This document shows positions 57,470 through 64,000 of a stretch of 64,000 nucleotides of DNA, piece by piece. The DNA is from Pogonophryne albipinna (lineage: Eukaryota; Chordata; Actinopteri; Perciformes; Artedidraconidae). Under the pieces are notes generated by a model that did not search any database, was not told the origin of the DNA, and saw nothing but the letters and a program-made list of their open reading frames with translations. The translations under genes were made by a program, and so were the position numbers. Within the stretch, counting starts at the first letter, position 1, and every line of letters starts with the position of its first letter. The DNA lies in assembly GCA_028583405.1 (NCBI GenBank), contig CM053260.1:20894569-20958568 (forward strand), written 5' to 3'.

Positions 57470-59175
57470 AGCCTGTGTTTGTTGCATTTGCATTTCAATC
57501 TTTGTAACATCAGATACAACAGTAGCTTCAGGGATAATTACACCTCATTGCTTGATCAAATATTCCCACATGTATAATGACTGAAGTAAGTCATCTTAAA
57601 ACAGTTTGTCATGCTAATCCCTTGAATTTCTCTCTGCAGCGTACCATAGATTAGCAGAAGCTGGTACTGAAGAGCAGCCAGCCCATAGCTTATCTGTGAG
57701 GGCAGAGGGCTCTGATGAACTCACTTCTTAGTGCTCTCTAGAATATCTAATGAAGAAGTAGGAGGTTGTATACTACTATCAACCTCATTTGAATTTAGGG
57801 ATGCAAGTATAAATGAAGAAATCATAATTTGTTGGGTCCATTAAACATTGGAACAGGGAAAAAGATCATGTACAATCACTGAGAGCCTTGTGTGCTGTCT
57901 ACAACGGGCTAGTGTTAACATGACACAGTCAAAAAATGTCAATGCATTATGATGCTATGATGAAAACATCATAATGGCTAATTAGCATAAAAATGCTAAT
58001 GATTGGCATTTGTTTTGAAAATAACGTTAAGGATAAATTGAAATAGTTGAATATTAATCAATTAATTAGTGAATAGTCGCAGCATTGTGTGGATGTATAT
58101 CATATGATACCAAGAAATAACCCTAAGTGGTTGATTCAATTGTTTTAACAATCAACCTAACTATATATATGACAGTTGTGTGGCTTTAACTTTAACAATA
58201 TCTTAACAGTTAGCTATCGTTTAATGAACCTACCAAGATCACTTAAATAATTCTGTATTTCATATACATCTTTTACAAAATAAGTGTCCGGGGCACCAGT
58301 GAGGGGCTGGACTCCCACCAGATGTGCACAACAATGCTGCTGTACCTTGCCGTCTGTGCAGAGAGACAGCAGGAATGTGGTCTGTCCGTACTCAGACAGC
58401 CAAACAAAGTTATCTGGCTGTAACATCACGAGACTAAAAGCTTCTCCTCTGCCCGCCGCTGTCAAAGTATGTGTGTGCGTGCATGCGTGTGTGCGTGTGT
58501 GCGTGTGTGCGTGCATCAGACCAGGGAGATTTTGTTTAGTAATCAGCCAAGCCCCTTGGGATTTAGAACCCTGTTGCTGTGACAACCAAAAGGTCATCTG
58601 ACACCAATCACCTCAGACATGAGGTTTACACTCTCCAGATAAACAGAGAGGTGAAAGACTATTTAAACAAGGTAGAGACACATCAGTCCTCACTGTCCAA
58701 AGATAATCAATCCCTTTTAAGTGCCAGCCCCAGTGAACACGCAGTTCAGACTCTTTAAAATGGGCAAGACAATTCAAATATTGACTCGGCAGAGGGTTCA
58801 GTGGCTCTGGGGAATTTGCATTTTACCAGCAAGGAAACAAGGGTGTAGTTAAAACATGGATGGATGCCGGAAGCACAGCAGCTATCTGTCCCCCACCCTC
58901 GTGATGAGTTTTGACATCGAGCTCCACCCAGTTCACCGGCCGACAGGTGCAGCGGAGGTATGCTGCAGTTTCACCTCAGCCTGTCGGACTGGATCAGCAA
59001 GTGTCAACACACACACAAAAACAGATACCCCAGAATGACACTTAATTAGTCATAATTAAAAGCCATACAACCGATTAAGGAAATAGCTTAGAAATGCAAT
59101 CCCGCATTAATTAACAAACCATTGCATCAATTGAAGTCCACACCTTACAATTAAGAAATGCTGTGTCGCGTTACA
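57470..59175. other. unique intronic sequence, mostly featureless
   Basis: Contains an imperfect GT/GC microsatellite at about 58467-58516. No gene was recognised. Confidence 0.45.
58467..58516. repeat. imperfect (GT)n/(GTGC)n microsatellite
   Basis: TG-rich run with GC steps on the + strand. Confidence 0.88.
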
Positions 59176-59180
59176 GAGTA

Positions 59181-59265
59181 AATCAAATCAGAATTTATTA
59201 TAGCCCAAATCACAAGAAATGCCTCAAAGGGCTGTACAAAGCAAACAAAGACAAAAACAAAATCC
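59181..59265 (-). repeat. L2-like 3' tail fragment, minus orientation
   Basis: Read on the minus strand: GTACAGCCCTTTGAGGCATT, then TGTGATTTGGGCTATAATAA and ATTCTGATTTGATT. The GGGCTATA-type end is the same kind as at the end of the L2 copy at 15740-16864. Confidence 0.65.
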
Positions 59266-59844
59266 AAACGTCCCAGCATAACAATTATAAAAACAATATA
59301 ACATTATACATCAACACATAAGTATTGCCATGTGATAAAAGCATGTGACTGAAGTGATGGTAATGTTGATGGAAACTAGGTGATGGAAATTAGTTTACAA
59401 GGAAGACCGATGCGAACATCTGCTCCTTTGGCTTTAAGAATGCAGACAGCTGTCCTCAAACAATTCATGGTATTTTTCAAAATGTTCCACTTCTGTTGTA
59501 ACAAGAAAATAAATAGTGCCTGAAACTGACATGTCCCTGTTCTGTGAACTGACAGCAAACTAAAGACCTGATGATGAACAGACACAGCCCAGACTGGCTG
59601 TAGAGGATTCCAACCATTCCTACCAAAAGGACAATGAACTGCTTGGGCTGCATGGAGCTAATAAACACAGACTTACTGGCAGCATGGGTGGGGTCTTCAA
59701 ACTACAGGTTGCTTTGTCTTACATACATGCGAGTGTAACAAGGACAATGTGGGAGCTCAGATTCTTCTAGAAAGGTTAGGGTTAGTTTACAGTCATACTT
59801 GGCGTTCACCATTTTAAGGCTACTGCACCTTTAAATGTTCTGAG

Positions 59845-60580
59845 CAGTGGCGAGCCGTCAGGGCCCTAAGATATTCTACAAAGTAATATTTAATAACATT
59901 AAAAATATATATATATGTTTAGTTATATTTTTCATTAGTTTTACCAAAATAACTTGATTTAATTGTATTTAAAATAACATTTCCAAAGAAATAAATCCTT
60001 CGAATCTGCCTATTCAGTTTCTGTTTGAATGTGAAGGGTTAAATGAAAGAAGCTCATCTCTGCGAGGTGAAGACAGGAGCTGATTGGACGTCCTGCTATG
60101 AATTCAAAGAGGGCCAGCTATAGTAACTGAACGAGAGAGTAATGTCAAATGACCATACAATTGACCAATCATATCTTCCCTCTAAATGGGTGGGTTTTAT
60201 TATCGCAGAGTAGACTTTATTACAAGTTCCGCCCGCTGTGAAGCTTTTGTTGTTTCCATAGCAACAACAACTTCCTGTCAACAGCGTAAACTCGCCTTCA
60301 AAATAAAAGCATGCCAAATTACACTTAAGACATACAACTGCAACGAAAGTAACAAACAATGCAATATCCTTTTCAATTTCAAAGAACACAAATTGAGTTA
60401 ATTACAGGTGTTGTTTTGTGTGATAGAGGGTCGCTTTCATTGATGCGTTTTGCACCCCGGGCCGTTGTTTTGATATTCCGCTGAAGTATACACTGTGACG
60501 TAATAACTTTTTTTTTTTTTTTTTTAAATTCGAGGGTGGGGGTCAGAGGGCCTAGGTATAAAAGTCACGGCTCACAACTG
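59845..60580. mobile_element. non-autonomous hAT-like element, CAGTGGCGAGCCGT ends (736 bp)
   Basis: The left end is CAGTGGCGAGCCGTCAGGGC; the right, reverse-complemented, is CAGTTGTGAGCCGTGACTT. A perfect 8-bp target duplication, GTTCTGAG, lies at 59837-59844 and 60581-60588. It contains a T run at about 60510-60525 and no transposase. Confidence 0.92.
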
Positions 60581-60589
60581 GTTCTGAGG

Positions 60590-61935
60590 ATATATGGCAG
60601 CTGGTGTTGACCAATGATACTCATTATGGTTTAATGGCAGAGAGGGTGAGGTTGAGCATGAATCGTCTAGCAAAATAATATATGACATCATTTTATTATC
60701 TTCAAACAAACAAACGGATGGCAAGAGTCGGGTTTCAGATGATGACTCTTTGATAAGAGTCACCAACACGAATCCTATTGGCTCGTTTGTACGTAAACAC
60801 AGAGAGAAGCACACCCCTAGCAAACCTTTCATAACACTGAGACCTGTCAGACTGCTCTACATGTTCTCAAATTGAAAAGTGTCTCAACATTGTCCCAAAC
60901 ACTATCCTACTAAGCAGGAAATGCCAGAGTACCTCTGCATGTCAACCCGAACAAAGAGCACGGTGGACAAAAGCAACACAAAGGATTGAGGAAGTGACAC
61001 AGGAATTGAAGTGGGAGCAACGGAAAGTCAGAGATAGTGAAAATGAATTAAAAGGAAAGCTGAACAACAAAAAATCCAATTCAAAAAGGAGACAAGAACT
61101 CAACAGCAGAGCTCGGTAACATATGAGAATGCTGAAAATGACTCCTCTTATCAAGGTTCATTCCCACTCCGGCTGCTTTCTGTGATAACATTGTTTCAAA
61201 GTGTGTGTGGAGCTGTGTGTGGTGCTTTTGGTCCCAACACAACTCAACACTTGTATTAAACTCACATCAACAGTATCTGTAGCTTTGAGGAGTGGACTAC
61301 AGACCGGCCTGCCATGTGCACTGCAGAGGAGAAACACAGTGAGTGTGACAGAAAGAGAGACTTCTTCTCGTCCACTGTGACTCAGCAAGCAACTAGGCCA
61401 CAATCCAGTTCCAAATGTCCCCTTATCAGCCCATTTACATCAAGAAGAATAGAAATCAACCGCCCCTGAAGAGAAACAGTGTGTCTGGGAGCACTCAGAT
61501 CCTAAGAGTCCCACAGGGAAATTAGATTTCTTATCTAATTTATGAGTTCTGGAGCCCGGCAGAGCTTGAGGTCACGGAGCGACGTCTGTGCTCGACAGCA
61601 ATCTTCTGCCTGTTTGCATTAATGAGCTTTTAAGAAAATAGGTGATTCTCTATGTGTTAAACAGATTGATACGATACATCATTGTTACGTGAACTGTCAT
61701 TTCATGATAAGATGCATCTAGTGCAGACATCAAAGACAGAGAACATGGGGAGGGGGTCATGTAAAATGACTTGCTGATGTTGCACATTGCATTTACAATG
61801 ATTCAGTTGGCTAGACTATGGAGATTCAATTGCACAGGAGGCGGAGAAAGATGCCTTCTGTTCAAGTGTCTCATTTATAGCACAGAGTCTGATGTGATAG
61901 GCTTTTTGCGGTTTTAAAAAGTGGCTGGCGGCTAT
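60590..61935. other. unique intronic sequence, no feature recognised
   Basis: No exon or transposon end was recognised. Confidence 0.45.
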
Positions 61936-61944
61936 GGTTTAGAG

Positions 61945-62298
61945 CAGGGGGGGGGGACCTTTTTCCTCTCAAGGGCCATTTCAATTTTTTCAACATCCTC
62001 CGAGGGCCGTACAAATTATTGCCCTCTGCTTAAAAAAACAAAAATCACAGCCCATTCATTTGGCCTTTCTTTCATGCTGTGCAAAGAAAAAGCAACCTCT
62101 TAATCCAGATATCTCACCATGACTCGGGCATGCATGCACGTGCACGGTTGTGGCATGACCACCGCCACAGGAAGATATGGACACAAGATGTGTGCAAATG
62201 TATTTAGTTTCTTATCCATGTGAACATGATTTAAGTGGGGGGCGGGGACCTAACCTCCTCTAGGGGGGTCCGGGGGGCATGGTCCCCCGGGAAGATTT
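61945..62298. mobile_element. hAT-like element, left end, running into assembly gap
   Basis: It starts CAG followed by ten G, then ACC and TTTTTCCTCTCAAGGGCC; CTCCGAGGGCCGTACAA follows. This matches a familiar fish hAT terminus. The sequence just before the gap, GGGGGGTCCGGGGGGCATGG then TCCCCCGGGAAGATTT, also looks repetitive. The right end is lost in the gap. Confidence 0.6.
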
Positions 62299-63298
62299 NN
62301 NNNNNNNNNNNNNNNNNNNNNNNNNNNNNNNNNNNNNNNNNNNNNNNNNNNNNNNNNNNNNNNNNNNNNNNNNNNNNNNNNNNNNNNNNNNNNNNNNNNN
62401 NNNNNNNNNNNNNNNNNNNNNNNNNNNNNNNNNNNNNNNNNNNNNNNNNNNNNNNNNNNNNNNNNNNNNNNNNNNNNNNNNNNNNNNNNNNNNNNNNNNN
62501 NNNNNNNNNNNNNNNNNNNNNNNNNNNNNNNNNNNNNNNNNNNNNNNNNNNNNNNNNNNNNNNNNNNNNNNNNNNNNNNNNNNNNNNNNNNNNNNNNNNN
62601 NNNNNNNNNNNNNNNNNNNNNNNNNNNNNNNNNNNNNNNNNNNNNNNNNNNNNNNNNNNNNNNNNNNNNNNNNNNNNNNNNNNNNNNNNNNNNNNNNNNN
62701 NNNNNNNNNNNNNNNNNNNNNNNNNNNNNNNNNNNNNNNNNNNNNNNNNNNNNNNNNNNNNNNNNNNNNNNNNNNNNNNNNNNNNNNNNNNNNNNNNNNN
62801 NNNNNNNNNNNNNNNNNNNNNNNNNNNNNNNNNNNNNNNNNNNNNNNNNNNNNNNNNNNNNNNNNNNNNNNNNNNNNNNNNNNNNNNNNNNNNNNNNNNN
62901 NNNNNNNNNNNNNNNNNNNNNNNNNNNNNNNNNNNNNNNNNNNNNNNNNNNNNNNNNNNNNNNNNNNNNNNNNNNNNNNNNNNNNNNNNNNNNNNNNNNN
63001 NNNNNNNNNNNNNNNNNNNNNNNNNNNNNNNNNNNNNNNNNNNNNNNNNNNNNNNNNNNNNNNNNNNNNNNNNNNNNNNNNNNNNNNNNNNNNNNNNNNN
63101 NNNNNNNNNNNNNNNNNNNNNNNNNNNNNNNNNNNNNNNNNNNNNNNNNNNNNNNNNNNNNNNNNNNNNNNNNNNNNNNNNNNNNNNNNNNNNNNNNNNN
63201 NNNNNNNNNNNNNNNNNNNNNNNNNNNNNNNNNNNNNNNNNNNNNNNNNNNNNNNNNNNNNNNNNNNNNNNNNNNNNNNNNNNNNNNNNNNNNNNNNN
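62299..63298. other. assembly gap of exactly 1000 N
   Basis: All N. The round length suggests a placeholder of unknown real size. ORFs spanning it are meaningless. Confidence 0.99.
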
Positions 63299-64000
63299 AG
63301 CTTTGATGCCTTTGACAAACAACGCAATAAAAAGTGCACATGTTAGATGGGGTTTTTGTGTGTGTGTGTGAAGCACCACAGTGTGTTTGAAGCTCCCAGA
63401 TCAAAAGGTGTTATGGGTGCTGGGGCCAACCTCCAGCGCTAATGACATACAAGAGGGAGGAAAGAGCGGTTTTGGACAGGTGGGCGATCTCGACTGGCCT
63501 GTGCAGCAGGGAGAGAGCACCAAATAAATGCTCAGCGCCTCCATCTCTCAAATAATAGACCAGGACCGCTGTTCCTAACCCCCCCCCTTCAGCTCATTTT
63601 TTTCTGCTTACTAAATCTTGAAATTTGTGGCAGAAAATCCATTCTTAACAGTGAGTAATTGAGGACTGCTCAACCTACAGGGCACTACATTGTGGTTTGG
63701 TGATTAATTATATAAAATGGATTATTGTGAATTCCAATGAAGCCTGAATAATAAAGTAGCCAGTGTATTGAGGATAGCAGTAAATATAATGTATTCAGCT
63801 TGACAGAAAAACAGTCATCTTGTTTCACTGCCCGAGGAAAAACTCAGGCAGTGAAAAGTATTTTTAAGCAGACACAAACTGGTTTTCTCTGTGTGACAGC
63901 CCTACAGCTGGTTTAGTTTCCAATAGTTTGGGTGCATAACGACAATGCAAAGTTAAATCTTTAGAAAAATGTGATTTTGAAAAAATGCATTGACACACAG
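63299..64000. other. unique intronic sequence after the gap
   Basis: Short TG run at about 63357-63369 and a C run at about 63579-63588. No exon was recognised. Confidence 0.45.

Noticed and set aside
62231..63404. Long ORFs of more than 350 codons on both strands
   Set aside because: They consist of N-derived unknown residues across the assembly gap.

Overview
The window looks like intronic DNA from a teleost fish, probably a percomorph. The evidence is one recognisable vertebrate exon with consensus splice sites, a tRNA-derived SINE and L2 LINE tails of fish type, many hAT-type DNA transposons with 8-bp target duplications, and long (GT)n tracts. Nothing suggests a prokaryote, plasmid or phage: there are no operons, no long intact ORFs and no CRISPR.

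Gene content: the only host coding exon I can support is on the minus strand at 8388-8504. It is a 117-nt phase 1/phase 1 exon matching the second coding exon of MAGI1 (a PDZ/WW/guanylate-kinase-like scaffold). The rest therefore reads, in transcript order from right to left, as about 55.5 kb of the intron upstream of that exon (64000 down to 8505), the exon, and the first 8.4 kb of the next intron (8387 down to 1). The first exon and the following exon are not visible; one could lie in the assembly gap, but both are more likely outside the window.

Layout: 1-8387 holds low-complexity purine/pyrimidine tracts and an 831-bp hAT-like element with a BED-finger remnant (6550-7380). 8505-14100 is mostly unique. 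14113-17139 has two long GT tracts flanking a 5'-truncated L2 LINE (15740-16864). 21333-21610 is a SINE. 22791-25680 is a cluster of hAT-type elements, including a second copy of the BED element (24166-24990). 26400-41400 is mainly unique, with a recursive-splice-like site on the gene's strand near 27399, a small MITE at 30008-30315 and a 124-bp GT tract. 41403-45697 has two hAT elements, the second carrying a nested third and a broken transposase C-terminus. 45700-53160 is unique. 53433-60580 has further hAT and TTAA-type elements, including a 2487-bp element with two in-phase transposase exons. 61945 onward is another hAT-like end running into a 1000-N gap (62299-63298).

No undescribed multi-gene system is present. 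The most interesting items are the recursive-splice-like site in a very long intron, the density and nesting of hAT families, and a BED-finger remnant kept in two near-identical non-autonomous copies.
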